Origin: Corynebacterium glucuronolyticum DSM 44120
GTDB lineage: Bacteria; Actinomycetota; Actinomycetes; Mycobacteriales; Mycobacteriaceae
Reading direction: 5' to 3'
Assembly: GCF_030440595.1 (NCBI RefSeq)
Contig: NZ_CP047452.1
Span: forward strand, 2,232,001 to 2,296,000
Length of the DNA stretch: 64,000 bases
The notes beneath the pieces were generated by a model, which saw only the letters and a program-made list of their open reading frames with translations, did no database searches and was not told the DNA's origin. Of the stretch, positions 39,720-50,020 are shown piece by piece (positions within the stretch are counted from its first letter, which is position 1; every line of letters starts with the position of its first letter). Both the position numbers and the translations under genes were made by a program.

Positions 39720-40022
39720 TTATCCCCCCTGCTGCATTGTTGCCCACAGCCCGGCTGTGTGCATTTTCTTGACGTCAGCTTCTACCTTGTCGCGTTCGCC
39801 GGAGGAGACAACAGCTTTCCCCTCCGTGTGTACCTGCATCATGAGCTCCGTGGCTCGCTTGCGCGAGTAGCCCAGCATGGTCATGAACACGTGCGTGACG
39901 TAGCTCATCAGGTTGACGGGGTCATCCCAGACGATGCACATCCACGGCAGGTTCTCCGAGGTCGCAACCTCCACGTCCACATCAACGTCGGGTGTTGCCA
40001 GTGGCGAAGCGGGCATGCTCAT
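39720..40022 (-). CDS. clpS: ATP-dependent Clp protease adaptor ClpS
   Basis: A 100-residue adaptor delivering N-degron substrates to ClpAP/ClpCP. It has the substrate-binding segment [39 protein letters not shown] and the C-terminal helix. The N-terminal tail is acidic. It is followed directly by the DUF2017 gene. Confidence 0.93.
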   Translation of the reverse strand: MSMPASPLATPDVDVDVEVATSENLPWMCIVWDDPVNLMSYVTHVFMTMLGYSRKRATELMMQVHTEGKAVVSSGERDKVEADVKKMHTAGLWATMQQGG

Positions 40023-40602
40023 GCGCGGTCACCTCCTAAACGGTAAGTCATGCACCCCAGTGTAGTGAGCTTTGCGGAATCGGGGCGCGTAGGCGTACAC
40101 ACGGCGCAGCCATTCGCGGGCGTGTACGACAGCCACCCTTCAGGCCACTCATCCCACCGCGTGACACAGCCGGGGTGCGCCTCCACCGTGTGACACGGCC
40201 GGGCCGCGCCTCCACCGTGTGACACAGCCGGGCTGCGCCTCCACCGTGTGACACGGCCGGGCCACGCCTCCACTGCGGGCAACGACAACGGGTGGGACGG
40301 TCGCCGCTGTTTCGGTCCGAGCTCCAGCGAAGCGACAGAGGCACGCCTGGATCCGGGGCGCTTGTTGGGGATTCCATCGCAGGTCGCACACGGGGAAGCT
40401 TGTCGACGTCCCGGGGTCACCCTCGCCTCTCACCATGCGCAGGCCGACAGAACCCCACTGCGGGCGGTGCCCACAACCGCCGCCGTGAAACCCCGCCGAA
40501 GCCCACCACGAGGGCGTCCCACGGCACCCGTTTAGTGGGGGATTTTACGCAGAAGACCACGCCCCTGCCCCGTGAAGGTGGGGGCCGGTCTACCATGACA
40601 TT
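40023..40602. other. 580-bp gene-free region with 29-bp tandem repeats
   Basis: Between divergent clpS and pncB. Open frames here are long only because of the high G+C content and the repeats; none has family content. It contains the 29-bp minisatellite at 40161-40276. No terminator is expected because both neighbours start here. Confidence 0.6.
40161..40276. repeat. 29-bp tandem repeat, four copies
   Basis: Four contiguous 29-bp units start at 40161, 40190, 40219 and 40248, each GTGACAC(A/G)GCCGGG followed by a G+C-rich block and CTCCACCGT. There are no spacers, so this is not CRISPR. Copies alternate in sequence (1 resembles 3, 2 resembles 4), suggesting a 58-bp duplication. Confidence 0.9.
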
Positions 40603-41907
40603 ATGGAAAACAAGTCCAGTGCGCTTTTCACTGACATGTACGAGTTGACGATGCTCCAGGCCTCACTGAGGGATGGCACCGCCGACCGTCAGTGCGCCTT
40701 CGAAGTCTTCACCCGTCGCCTCACCAACCAGCGCCGCTACGGCGTTGTTGCCGGGACAGCGCGCGTTCTTGAAGCAGTTAAGAATTTCGTCTTTAGCGAG
40801 GAACAGCTCGCAAGCCTCGACTTCCTGGATAAGAAAACGATCGAGTTCTTGCGCAATTACCGCTTCTCTGGGGATATCGACGGATACCCCGAGGGGGAAC
40901 TGTACTTCCCCAACTCCCCGCTGCTCACCGTGCGTGGCACCTTCGCCGAGTGCGTTGTGCTCGAAACCGTCATCCTCTCCATCATGAACGCGGATTCCGC
41001 CGTCGCCACGGCCGCCGCCCGCATGGTGGTAGCAGCCGACGGCCGACCGATCATCGAGATGGGTTCCCGCCGCACGCACGAGCACAACGCCGTGACCGCA
41101 GCCCGCGCAGCCTACCTCGCTGGTTTCACCGCCACGAGCAACCTCGAGGCGGCCTACCGTTACGGCATCCCGGCATCCGGCACCGCCGCCCACGCGTGGA
41201 CGCTTGTGCACGTCAATCCCGACGGCACCCCGAACGAGGAGGCGGCGTTCCGCTCCCAGATTGAGACGATGGGTCTCGACACTGTCCTGCTCGTGGACAC
41301 GTACGACATCGACAAGGGCGTCCGCACGGCAATCGACGTTGCCGGCCCGAAGCTCGGCGGCATCCGCATTGACTCCGGCGACCTCGGACCGATGACCCGT
41401 CGCGTGCGCAAGCTCCTCGACGAGCTCGGCGCGGTGGATACGAAGATCGTCGTATCCAGCGACCTCGATGAGTTCTCCATCGCCGGCCTCCGCGGCGACC
41501 CGGTCGATTCCTTCGGTGTTGGCACCTCTGTCGTCACCGGCTCCGGGGCACCGACGGCGGAGATGGTGTACAAGCTCGTGGAGGTCGACGGCATTCCGGT
41601 GGCCAAGCGCAGCTCCGCCAAGAAGATGGTGCCGGGTGCCAAGCGCGCCATCCGTACCAGCCGTGCCTCCGGCACGTGCGTGGAGGAGATCGTCTTCCCG
41701 TTCCACAACGAGATTCCGGACGTGGGCAACTTCCACTACAAGGAACTCACTCGCCCGCTCATCCGCAGTGGTGAGGTTGTCGACGACCAGCCGACGATCG
41801 AAGAGTCCCGCAAGCTGCTCGCGGAAAACCTCGTCTCCCTGCCGTGGGAGGGCCTCGCGCTGAGCAAGGACGAGCCGGCCATCGGCACCCGATTCGTGGG
41901 TTTCTAA
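40603..41907 (+). CDS. pncB: Nicotinate phosphoribosyltransferase
   Basis: A 434-residue enzyme of NAD salvage making nicotinate mononucleotide. It has ALFTDMYELTMLQASL at the N-terminus, the catalytic His in SGTAAHAWTLVH, LVDTYDI, GIRIDSGDLGPM and VVSSDLDEFSIAGL. Its 3' end lies 4 bp from dinG, as in mycobacteria (Rv1330c-Rv1329c). No clear ribosome site is seen before the ATG. Confidence 0.94.
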   Translation: MENKSSALFTDMYELTMLQASLRDGTADRQCAFEVFTRRLTNQRRYGVVAGTARVLEAVKNFVFSEEQLASLDFLDKKTIEFLRNYRFSGDIDGYPEGELYFPNSPLLTVRGTFAECVVLETVILSIMNADSAVATAAARMVVAADGRPIIEMGSRRTHEHNAVTAARAAYLAGFTATSNLEAAYRYGIPASGTAAHAWTLVHVNPDGTPNEEAAFRSQIETMGLDTVLLVDTYDIDKGVRTAIDVAGPKLGGIRIDSGDLGPMTRRVRKLLDELGAVDTKIVVSSDLDEFSIAGLRGDPVDSFGVGTSVVTGSGAPTAEMVYKLVEVDGIPVAKRSSAKKMVPGAKRAIRTSRASGTCVEEIVFPFHNEIPDVGNFHYKELTRPLIRSGEVVDDQPTIEESRKLLAENLVSLPWEGLALSKDEPAIGTRFVGF

Positions 41908-41911
41908 GGCC

Positions 41912-43831
41912 TTGGAGGAAATCCAGGAGCTTCTGACTCAGGCGGTCGAAGCCATTGGTGGATCGCCACGACCCGGCCAACAAAAGATGGCCGATGCCGT
42001 GGCGCACGCCTTTGACTCCGGCCGCCACCTCGCTGTACAAGCGGGGACAGGAACCGGCAAGTCGCTGGCGTACCTCGTGCCGTCGCTGCACTATGCCCAC
42101 GAGGAGGATGCCTGTGTCATCGTCGCCACGGCGACCCTGGCCTTGCAGCGGCAGCTCGTCGAACGCGACCTGCCGCGGCTGGTAGAAGCCCTGGATGGGG
42201 ACTACACCTACGCCATCTTGAAGGGCCGCTCCAACTACGTGTGCCTGAACAAGCTCGCCGTCGAGACGGCGCTCATTGGTGCCGAGGATTACCAGTGGAT
42301 GAAACCCCACCTCGACCGCGTGTATGAGTGGGCCGACGAGACCGACACAGGCGACCGCGATCACCTCGACCCCGGGGTTCCGCAGCAGGTGTGGGCAAAG
42401 GTGTCCACCACCGCGCAGGAGTGCCCGGGGGCATCCGTTTGCCCGCACGGCGACGAGTGCTTCGCTGAGAAAGCGAAGGCGCAAGCCCGTGGCGTGGACG
42501 TGGTGGTGACCAACCACGCGCTGCTCGCCATCGACGCGACCAGCCCCATCGATATCCTTCCCGCCCACGATGCCGTCGTCATCGACGAGGCGCACGAGCT
42601 CGTGGACAAGATCACCGACGTCTCCACAGCCACCATCAGTGTGATGGCGCTGAAGATGGCGGCAACGCGGGCGGAGAAGATCGTCGGCAAGCACTCGGAC
42701 GGTGTGGACAAGCTGCGTGAAGTGACAGGAGACCTGGAGGAGATCCTCCCCGCGCTGCCACTCGGCCGGTGGGAGGAGTCCACCCCCGACGAAGCGAAGG
42801 CCCCGCTGGCGGGCGTGGGGGATGCCCTGGATGCTGTGTACACCGAGCTCTCCCTCACCGAAGACGATGCCGAGGGCGACCCGGAGGGCTACGCCGAAAA
42901 ACGCAGCCTCATGAGCCACGTCCAAACGCTGATCGACGGCCTCGAGCGGATGCTTGAAGGCTCCGACGCTGATGTCGTGTGGTTGGAAAAGGACCTCCGC
43001 GACGAACGCCGCCTCATGGTGGCGCCCCTATCCGTTGCCAGCGTCCTCGCCGACAACCTCTTTGGCACCAACACGACCGTCCTCACAAGCGCCACCCTCG
43101 CACTTGGCGGCAAATTCGACGCCATGGCACGCGCCTGGGGGCTCACTGACCTGCCGTGGGACTCCCTCGACGTGGGCACCCCCTTCGACACCCAGGGCTC
43201 CGCCATCATGTACCTGTCCAGGCATCTGCCCCCGCCCGGGCGCGACGGGCTCACCGACGAGCTTCTCGACGAACTGGAGCACCTCATCCTCGCCGCCGGC
43301 GGCCGCACACTCGGCTTGTTCTCCTCAAAGCGCGCCGCCGTCGAGGCCACCGAGGCGCTGCGCCCCCGCCTCCCCTTCGACATCTACTGCCAGGGCGACG
43401 ACGCCATCGGCGCGCTCATCGAACAGTTCGCCGCCAACGAGAACTCCTGCCTCTTCGGCACCCTCAGCCTCTGGCAGGGTGTCGACGTGCCGGGACCGTC
43501 CCTCTCGCTGGTGACCATCGACCGCATCCCCTTCCCCCGCCCCGACGACCCCCTCAGCCAGGCCCGCAAGGAGGCCACCGATGCCCGCGGAGGAAACGGT
43601 TTCATGCAGGTGGCAGCATCGCACGCCGCCCTGCTCATGGCGCAGGGCGCGGGCCGTCTGCTGCGTGCAACCACCGACCGGGGTGTTGTCGCGATCCTCG
43701 ATTCCCGCATCGCCACGAAGCGCTACGGATCTTTCATCCTGCGCTCCATCCCGCCCATGTGGACCACAACCGACCTCGACACCGTCACCGGTGCCCTCAA
43801 GCGGCTCATCGCCGCACGGCACAAAGGGTAG
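41912..43831 (+). CDS. dinG: DinG/XPD-type ATP-dependent DNA helicase
   Basis: A 639-residue superfamily 2 helicase. The Walker A is VQAGTGTGKSLAYLVPS, the DEAH box is VIDEAHEL, and four cysteines (in YVCLNK, ECPGASVC, GDEC) can bind the 4Fe-4S cluster of the XPD/DinG group. TATATLALQ, LTSATLALGG and QGAGRLLRATTDRG are motifs Ia, III-like and VI. The start is TTG 41912, with AAGG upstream and pncB ending 4 bp before. It unwinds DNA with damage or structures such as R-loops. Confidence 0.9.
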   Translation: MEEIQELLTQAVEAIGGSPRPGQQKMADAVAHAFDSGRHLAVQAGTGTGKSLAYLVPSLHYAHEEDACVIVATATLALQRQLVERDLPRLVEALDGDYTYAILKGRSNYVCLNKLAVETALIGAEDYQWMKPHLDRVYEWADETDTGDRDHLDPGVPQQVWAKVSTTAQECPGASVCPHGDECFAEKAKAQARGVDVVVTNHALLAIDATSPIDILPAHDAVVIDEAHELVDKITDVSTATISVMALKMAATRAEKIVGKHSDGVDKLREVTGDLEEILPALPLGRWEESTPDEAKAPLAGVGDALDAVYTELSLTEDDAEGDPEGYAEKRSLMSHVQTLIDGLERMLEGSDADVVWLEKDLRDERRLMVAPLSVASVLADNLFGTNTTVLTSATLALGGKFDAMARAWGLTDLPWDSLDVGTPFDTQGSAIMYLSRHLPPPGRDGLTDELLDELEHLILAAGGRTLGLFSSKRAAVEATEALRPRLPFDIYCQGDDAIGALIEQFAANENSCLFGTLSLWQGVDVPGPSLSLVTIDRIPFPRPDDPLSQARKEATDARGGNGFMQVAASHAALLMAQGAGRLLRATTDRGVVAILDSRIATKRYGSFILRSIPPMWTTTDLDTVTGALKRLIAARHKG

Positions 43832-43916
43832 GAGCCACACCACACGACGCAACAACCATGCTCAACAACCACTGTTTGACAACCGTTCTCGACAACAGCT
43901 GCTCGACAGCTACTCG

Positions 43917-43960
43917 GCTGCTACTCGGCTACTACTCGGCTACTACTCGGCTACTACTCG
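43917..43960. repeat. 11-bp tandem repeats upstream of the acyl-CoA ligase gene
   Basis: GCTACTACTCG three times, preceded by GCTGCTACTCG. It lies 49-92 bp before the start of the ligase gene, in the probable promoter or leader. Repeat number could alter promoter spacing. Confidence 0.85.
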
Positions 43961-44008
43961 ACAACGACCAGAACAAAAGTTCTTAGATAGAAAGGTAACC
44001 GTATTCCC

Positions 44009-45418
44009 ATGACCGCCCTCTCCTACCCTGAGGAAACACTGCCCGAGCTCGTCTTTTCCCACCAGAATGAGCTCACGGCAACGGCGATGATCGACACCAA
44101 CCGGTCCATCACCTTCGGCGACCTCGCCCTCGAAATCGAGCACGTCGCCGCTGGGCTGCGCGCAGTCGGCATCGAGCCTGGGGATGTCGTCGGCGTGCGA
44201 TTGGCCAATTCCATCGACTTCGCCGCTGCCTTCCACGCCTGCATCGTCGCCGGTGTGATCGTCATGCCCATCGGCGGGGAAGTACCGGATGACCCCCGGC
44301 CGGCCTACATCATGGATACCTCCACCTACCCGGCGCTCGCCGCATGCGAGGAGCGGATCGAAATCGGCTCCGTGCCTGTGAACCTCGACGGGCCATGCTG
44401 CTACCCCATTTCCTCCGGCACGACCGGGGCACCGAAGGTCGTGGTGCTGACCCACCGCAACCTCGTGGCCAACACAGTCCAATTTGGCGCGAAGGTACCG
44501 GTGCCGCACGGCAGCGTGTGCCAGTCTGTCCTGCCATTTAGCCACATTTATGGGCTCACCGCCCTCTTGAATGTGCCGTTGTATCTCGGTGCCACCGTCG
44601 TGGCGATGCCGTTTGAGGCGGAGCGGTTCATTACCGCCCACGAGAAATATCACGTGCATACCACGTTTATCGCCCCGCCCCTGGCCACGCTCCTTGCCCG
44701 CCACCCGCTCGTCGATTCGACCGACTTCTCCTCTCTGAAATACATGATCGTGGGCGCGGCTGCCCTCAACGTAGCCGACGGCACAAAGGCGGCGGAGCGG
44801 ACCGGCTCACGCATGCTGCAGGGCTACGGCATGACGGAGGCTTCCCCCGTCACCCACCTGACCACCGCCTCGACCACTCCGCTGAGTTCAATCGGGCACC
44901 CGCTACCGGACACGGAGCAGCGCATCGTCGATCCCGGCACGATTACGGACGTGCCCCAGGGTGAGGTCGGTGAGTTGTGGGTCGCAGGTCCCCAGGTCAT
45001 GGCGGGCTACTACCACAACCCCACAGCAACCGATGCGACGCTTGTGGGCAGGTGGCTGCGCACGGGCGATCTCGCGCGCGTGTTGCCCGGGGGCGAGGTG
45101 GAGATCGTCGACAGGCTGAAAGACGTGATCAAGTACCACGGCTACCAGGTCTCACCCGTCAAGCTCGAGGCACTCATCACCGCCTGCCCTGGGGTCACCG
45201 ATGCAGCTGTCGTCCGGGAGCTCCACGACGGCGAGGAAATCCCCGCCGCCTACGTCGTGGGAACCGCAACGGCGGAGCAGATCATGGCCTTCGTCGCCGA
45301 GCGCGTCCCCGGCTATGAGAAGATCCGCGCCGTCCACCATGTGGAGGCCATCCCCCGTTCGGCAGCGGGCAAAATCCTCCGCCGGGAGCTGCGTGCTCGG
45401 GACACCCAGGTTTCCTAA
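44009..45418 (+). CDS. Acyl-CoA synthetase / adenylate-forming ligase
   Basis: A 469-residue ANL-superfamily enzyme, shorter than most fatty-acid CoA ligases (500-560). Core A3 loop SSGTTGAPKVVVLTHRN, YGMTEASP (A5), WLRTGDLARV (A7), DRLKDVIKYHGYQVSP (A8) and the catalytic lysine in SAAGKILRREL (A10) are all present. No signal. AAAGG precedes the ATG. Fatty or aromatic acids are possible substrates; context (dinG before, hypothetical membrane protein after) does not decide. Confidence 0.85.
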   Translation: MTALSYPEETLPELVFSHQNELTATAMIDTNRSITFGDLALEIEHVAAGLRAVGIEPGDVVGVRLANSIDFAAAFHACIVAGVIVMPIGGEVPDDPRPAYIMDTSTYPALAACEERIEIGSVPVNLDGPCCYPISSGTTGAPKVVVLTHRNLVANTVQFGAKVPVPHGSVCQSVLPFSHIYGLTALLNVPLYLGATVVAMPFEAERFITAHEKYHVHTTFIAPPLATLLARHPLVDSTDFSSLKYMIVGAAALNVADGTKAAERTGSRMLQGYGMTEASPVTHLTTASTTPLSSIGHPLPDTEQRIVDPGTITDVPQGEVGELWVAGPQVMAGYYHNPTATDATLVGRWLRTGDLARVLPGGEVEIVDRLKDVIKYHGYQVSPVKLEALITACPGVTDAAVVRELHDGEEIPAAYVVGTATAEQIMAFVAERVPGYEKIRAVHHVEAIPRSAAGKILRRELRARDTQVS

Positions 45419-45499
45419 ACCGCCCAGGCTGCCCGCCTCATCTGGGATACCACGGTGCAGGCAGAGGCAAAACACTAGAGAGCACGTCAGATAACACAT

Positions 45500-45533
45500 C
45501 GTCCGCAGCAACAAGCTGCGGACGTTTTCTTTT
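45500..45533 (+). terminator. Terminator after the acyl-CoA ligase gene
   Basis: A 9-bp stem (45500-45508 with 45516-45524) with loop CAACAAG, followed by TTTTCTTTTT. Confidence 0.85.
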
Positions 45534-45587
45534 TCGCTTATGCCACAGCCCTCTCCGTGTTGGTGGTTTTATCGATCAGGACACCTC

Positions 45588-46211
45588 TTACACGTCGCGG
45601 TCTTTTTCTCCACGGGACATAAAGAACCCTGCGGAAAGCAACATGATTGCCAGCGGATACGTGATTGCAGAGCCGATGAAAAGCGCGAACACGCCGATGA
45701 TGGCTAGCGCGCTGGCAAGCAGGATAAGGAAGAAAGTGCGAACAGGCACAGCCCTAAACATTTTCAATGGCTCCACCACAAAGGACCGCAGGGAACGATC
45801 CGCAGCTGCCGCTGTGACACCAATTGTGAAGAAGAATGGCAGCACCAGCCCCGCGAACGGGATAAATAGGGAGCTCAGCGAGGACACGGTCCACAGAATG
45901 ATTCCGGCCGCCGCCGGTTGCCAGTGGCAGGGAAAATAAAAACACGCATTTTTCTCACCGCGCCAGACGTGCGTGGATGCATCGGCGACGATGCCGTGCC
46001 AGAGGCCCATGAGGACGGCAACGACGGTAGTCAACAGGATCCGATCGCCAAACTGAAGCTTGGCCCCCACCACGATTGATAGCCCGCTATAGAGGAGGAA
46101 AGGGAGCGACCAGCACCAAAGATCGCAGGCGAAGCGGTCCCACGCCACCTTTAAGGCAGTGATCGGGCTGAAGCGGGAATAGGTTACCCGCTCCTTCGTG
46201 GCTAAAGACAT
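45588..46211 (-). CDS. Hypothetical integral membrane protein
   Basis: A 207-residue protein with five to six hydrophobic helices and short loops; unrecognised family. Start ATG 46211 is chosen because GGAG lies eight bases upstream (GGAGACGC-ATG). The N-terminus TYSRFSPITALKVAWDRF and a central HGIVADASTHVWRGE loop are the most distinctive features. It ends beside the ligase terminator and is probably monocistronic. Confidence 0.65.
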   Translation of the reverse strand: MSLATKERVTYSRFSPITALKVAWDRFACDLWCWSLPFLLYSGLSIVVGAKLQFGDRILLTTVVAVLMGLWHGIVADASTHVWRGEKNACFYFPCHWQPAAAGIILWTVSSLSSLFIPFAGLVLPFFFTIGVTAAAADRSLRSFVVEPLKMFRAVPVRTFFLILLASALAIIGVFALFIGSAITYPLAIMLLSAGFFMSRGEKDRDV

Positions 46212-46271
46212 GCGTCTCCTCTCACAGATAGCGTCGAGGTGCCGGCGGGCCACGAAAATGGGCGTTATGGC

Positions 46272-46973
46272 CTAGGTGTCTGCACCTCGCGGTACGGCAA
46301 CAACCGTAGCGGAGCCTGGAGCTACCTCCGTAAAACCGGCATCGTGGACAACCACGGCATCGGCGCGGGAGGCCTCTGCGATAAACTCCTCATGGCTGAC
46401 TTCCCTCACTGTGAGTGGGAACCCTGCCGTGGCCCACGCCTCGACCTCTGAGTATGGCCGTGACGCAGCGAAGAGCATTGTCGCGTGCCCAACTTGGGCT
46501 GTTGCTTTTCCAAGGGACATTTTAAGGGACGTATCAATGAATACCCCACAAATTCCCTGGGAACTCCCTTGGTATTCATCAAACGGAAGATCGGTGCCAC
46601 CAATCTGCAATTTATCTACACGGGGGTCGGTTGCATGAACGGGCGCTGGGACGAAGGCACGGACGGAGGCGGTGCCGTGGGTAACCGTCACTCCGGGGAC
46701 ATCCTGTACGCGCTCCCAGGCGATGTTGCGCGCCCGCCGCGTGATCTTCCTAATCCGCTTTCCGTACCAGCGCGCAAACTCCGGGTTGTCCGCTGCCCGC
46801 GGGTCGAGCACCGTCGCCACAACGGCCTGTCCAGCCGCAACGAGTACATCGTTGCGGTGTGGCTTGTCCTGCTTGGGTAGGTTGACAACGAGGGCCATGG
46901 CGTATTCCTCGTCGCCGTCACTGTGCGTACTGTCGTGCAGGCCGGTGACGAGAGCGTCGTAGGAACGTCGCAT
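46272..46973 (-). CDS. Peptidyl-tRNA hydrolase, Pth2-type
   Basis: A 233-residue protein. The C-terminal half carries the PTH2-type SLGKATAQVGHAT motif, and the N-terminal part has MALVVNLPKQDKPHRNDVL, as in actinobacterial proteins annotated as peptidyl-tRNA hydrolase. It starts at the base after the serB stop, so it is in an operon with serB. It would recycle tRNA from stalled peptidyl-tRNA; activity of these actinobacterial forms is little tested. Confidence 0.75.
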   Translation of the reverse strand: MRRSYDALVTGLHDSTHSDGDEEYAMALVVNLPKQDKPHRNDVLVAAGQAVVATVLDPRAADNPEFARWYGKRIRKITRRARNIAWERVQDVPGVTVTHGTASVRAFVPAPVHATDPRVDKLQIGGTDLPFDEYQGSSQGICGVFIDTSLKMSLGKATAQVGHATMLFAASRPYSEVEAWATAGFPLTVREVSHEEFIAEASRADAVVVHDAGFTEVAPGSATVVAVPRGADT

Positions 46974-48086
46974 CTACAGCACCCCCGCGATCGGCAGCAC
47001 AGCATCGAGGCGGGAGTGGTTGAGGGACGTGTCGGCTACCGCTTTCAAGGCCGGCTTCGCCATGTAGGCCACCCCGAGGCCCGCTGCCCCCACCATTTCC
47101 ATGTCGTTGGCTCCATCGCCGATGGCGATAACGCGCTCGAGGGGAATCCCCTCCCGCTCAGCGCACGCACGGGCAAAGCGTGCCTTTTCATGCTTATCGA
47201 CGATCGTCCCCACGACCTTTCCTGTCAGCTTCCCGTCGCGCACCTCGAGGGTATTCGCGTGCGCATAGGTGATCCCCGCGCGGGCCACGAGACGATCCAA
47301 GACGGGGGTGAACCCGCCGGAGACGACGGCTGTCGACCACCCCAGCTCATTGCAGGCGGCCACGAGGTCGAGGGCGCCCGGGTTGAAGCTAATCGCATCG
47401 GCGACCTCCGCGAACACACTGTCGGGGATCCCCTCCAGGCAGGCGACCCTCTCCCGCAGGGACTCCGAAAAGTCGAGTTCGCCGTGCATGGCGCGGTCGG
47501 TGATCGCAGCCACTTCGGCTTTCTTTCCGGCGAAGCTCGCAAGCTCGTCGATAACTTCCGCATCGATGAGGGTGGAATCGCAGTCCATGACGACGAGCTT
47601 GCGCGCGAACGGATAGCGACCGCCCGGCACAAGCGCGATGTCCACCCCGGTGCGTGCGGAGAGGTCACGGATCGCCTGTGTGGTGTTCTCCCCTGGCTCG
47701 GTAGGAAGGGCGACGTGTGCAACAACAACGCTCAGAGGTTCGGTGCTCACCAGATCGATGCGAGAGGGAATCTCGGTGAGGTCCGTGAGGGCGTCGAGAA
47801 GCTCAAAGAGACCGGGCCCCGTGAAGTGCGGAGCCTGAAGAACAAGCCGGTGCGTCGGCCGCTCGTGGGGCGTAGCGAGCGTTGTTTCGGGACGCTGTCC
47901 GACGTTGAAGAGGTTGTCCTCGATGCCGTCCGTGTTCTCGAAGGAGCCTTCCGTGCTCATGAGGAGCTGGTCGCCGATGCGACGGATGGTGAGGCTCGCG
48001 AGTGGGTGTGAACCCAGGCCTGTGAGGAGTGTTTCCGTTGCCGAGTAGATGTTCGGGCCGACGGAGAGGATGTGGGAAGCGGTCAT
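46974..48086 (-). CDS. serB: Phosphoserine phosphatase
   Basis: A 370-residue enzyme for the last step of serine synthesis. An N-terminal ACT-like region (about 1-155) precedes the HAD domain: motif I VVMDCDSTLID (Asp168, Asp170), STAVVSGGFTPV and the C-terminal IGDGANDMEMVGAAGLGVA. Length is typical of mycobacterial SerB2. A transcription stop follows ctaD and precedes this gene. Confidence 0.93.
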   Translation of the reverse strand: MTASHILSVGPNIYSATETLLTGLGSHPLASLTIRRIGDQLLMSTEGSFENTDGIEDNLFNVGQRPETTLATPHERPTHRLVLQAPHFTGPGLFELLDALTDLTEIPSRIDLVSTEPLSVVVAHVALPTEPGENTTQAIRDLSARTGVDIALVPGGRYPFARKLVVMDCDSTLIDAEVIDELASFAGKKAEVAAITDRAMHGELDFSESLRERVACLEGIPDSVFAEVADAISFNPGALDLVAACNELGWSTAVVSGGFTPVLDRLVARAGITYAHANTLEVRDGKLTGKVVGTIVDKHEKARFARACAEREGIPLERVIAIGDGANDMEMVGAAGLGVAYMAKPALKAVADTSLNHSRLDAVLPIAGVL

Positions 48087-48108
48087 AAACCACTACTTTA
48101 ACAAGCGA

Positions 48109-48136
48109 ATCCCCGTAAGTATGTACCTACGGGGAT
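48109..48136 (-). terminator. Hairpin between ctaD and serB
   Basis: A 9-bp stem (48109-48117 with 48128-48136) with a 10-base loop, directly after the ctaD stop. T run is weak on the minus strand. Confidence 0.6.
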
Positions 48137-48168
48137 AGTGCTAGTTGTTAACAGGAGTTCCTAAGCTC

Positions 48169-49863
48169 CTAGTGCCTTCCGACATGCATCTCAGCGCGGG
48201 CCTGCTCAACGAGGTGCGGGTAGTGCAGCTCGAAGGCCGGACGCTCGGAGCGGATGCGCGGCAGAGAGGTGAAGTTGTGGCTCGGCGGCGGGCAGGAGGT
48301 TGCCCACTCGAGGGAGTTGCCGTAGCCCCACGGATCGTCGACGGTGACGACCTCGCCGTAGCGCCAGCTCTTGAACACGTTCCAGAAGAACGGGAGAACC
48401 GAGATGCCGAGGATGAGGGAGCCAACCGTGGAAACCTGGTTGAGGAGGGTGAAGCCGTCGGTGTCGAGGTAGTCGGCGTAACGACGAGCCATGCCCATGT
48501 TGCCCAGCCAGTGCTGAACCATGAACGTTGCGTGGAAGCCGATGAAGGTGAGCCAGAAGTGGATCTTACCCAGCGTCTCGTCCAGCATACGGCCAGTCAT
48601 CTTGGGGAACCAGAAGTACACGCCAGCGGTAGCGGAAAGGAAGATGGTACCGAACAGGGTGTAGTGGAAGTGTGCCACCAGGAAGTAGGAATCAGCGATG
48701 TGGAAGTCCAGCGGCGGGGAAGCCAGCATGATGCCGGTCATGCCACCGAAGAGGAACGTTGCCAGGAAGCCGACGGTCCAGAGCATCGGGGTCTCCATCG
48801 TGATGTGACCCTTCCACATGGTGCCCACCCAGTTGAAGAACTTCATGCCGGTAGGAACGGCGATGAGGAACGTCATGAAGGAGAAGAACGGAAGGAGCAC
48901 AGCGCCCGTCGGGTATAGGTGGTGAGCCCACACAGCCATGGACAGGCCACCGATGGACAGCGTTGCGAAGATCAGGCCAACGTAGCCGAACATCGGCTTG
49001 CGGCTGAATACCGGGACAATCTCGGAAACGATGCCGAAGAACGGCAGTGCCAGGACGTACACCTCAGGGTGTCCGAAGAACCAGAACAGGTGCTGCCACA
49101 GGAGTGCGCCACCGTTGCCGGCCGAGAAGATGTGGCCACCCAGCTTGCGGTCGTACAGCACGCCCAGAGCGGCGGCGGTCAGAACCGGGAAGATGAGGAG
49201 CGCGATAACAGAAGCAACGAAAATGTTCCAGACGAAGATCGGCATACGGAACATCGTCATACCTGGTGCGCGGAGGCACAGGATGGTGGTGACCATGTTG
49301 ATGGCGGAGGCAAGAGTACCGACACCGGTAGCACCCACACCGACAATCCAGAAGTCAGTGCCAACACCAGGAGAGTGGATAGCATCGCTCAGCGGAGCGT
49401 AAATCGTCCAGCCGAAGTCACCGGCGCCACCAGGGGTGACGAAGCCAGCACAGAACGCAACGATACCGATCTGGGTGATCCAGAAGCCGAAGGCGTTCAA
49501 ACGCGGGAAAGCAACATCGGGGGCACCGATCTGAAGAGGAACAATGTAGTTAGCAAAGCCCCACACGATTGGCGTGCCGTATGCCAGCAGCATGATCGTG
49601 CCATGCATGGTGAACAGCTGGTTGTACTGCTCGTTAGACAAGAACTGCATTCCGGGGTGGAACAGCTCAGCACGAATAAGAAGGGCCATGATGCCACCGA
49701 TCACGTACCATACGTAGCACATGACGATGTACATAATGCCCAGCATTTTGTGGTCCGTCGTGGTGAGCAATTCCCAGAAGATATTGCCCCTACGACCGGT
49801 ACCGTGCGGAAGTGGCCGTTCGGGTGCGACCGGACGGTCAACCCTTGGCGCAACAGCGGTCAT
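48169..49863 (-). CDS. ctaD: Cytochrome c oxidase subunit I (aa3)
   Basis: A 564-residue haem-copper oxidase subunit with 12 helices. [31 protein letters not shown] with the CuB His-Tyr pair, AHHLYPTG and the haem ligands in [12 protein letters not shown] are all present. ATG 49863 with AGGAGGAAC upstream was chosen; an earlier codon lacks this. It is the catalytic core of the aa3 oxidase accepting electrons from the bcc complex. The other subunits are not in this window. Confidence 0.97.
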   Translation of the reverse strand: MTAVAPRVDRPVAPERPLPHGTGRRGNIFWELLTTTDHKMLGIMYIVMCYVWYVIGGIMALLIRAELFHPGMQFLSNEQYNQLFTMHGTIMLLAYGTPIVWGFANYIVPLQIGAPDVAFPRLNAFGFWITQIGIVAFCAGFVTPGGAGDFGWTIYAPLSDAIHSPGVGTDFWIVGVGATGVGTLASAINMVTTILCLRAPGMTMFRMPIFVWNIFVASVIALLIFPVLTAAALGVLYDRKLGGHIFSAGNGGALLWQHLFWFFGHPEVYVLALPFFGIVSEIVPVFSRKPMFGYVGLIFATLSIGGLSMAVWAHHLYPTGAVLLPFFSFMTFLIAVPTGMKFFNWVGTMWKGHITMETPMLWTVGFLATFLFGGMTGIMLASPPLDFHIADSYFLVAHFHYTLFGTIFLSATAGVYFWFPKMTGRMLDETLGKIHFWLTFIGFHATFMVQHWLGNMGMARRYADYLDTDGFTLLNQVSTVGSLILGISVLPFFWNVFKSWRYGEVVTVDDPWGYGNSLEWATSCPPPSHNFTSLPRIRSERPAFELHYPHLVEQARAEMHVGRH

Positions 49864-50020
49864 TAGTTCCTCCTGACTTAGCGCCGTGGTGTGCAACTAG
49901 CTACACACCGCGACAGCTTTCGTTTCATACTTCTTTGAACTTTAATCCAATGCCCCCCACATTTTCCAGTGCCCAGAGAGCCCCAAAAATTCACTTCAAC
50001 CCCGTGTTTTTCACCCCGGT

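Noticed and set aside
40161..40276. CRISPR array (29-bp units)
   Set aside because: Repeat length is suggestive, but the units follow each other with no spacers.
40019..40420. Open frames through the 29-bp repeats
   Set aside because: Several frames stay open because of the high G+C content; the non-triplet repeat makes all products unnatural.
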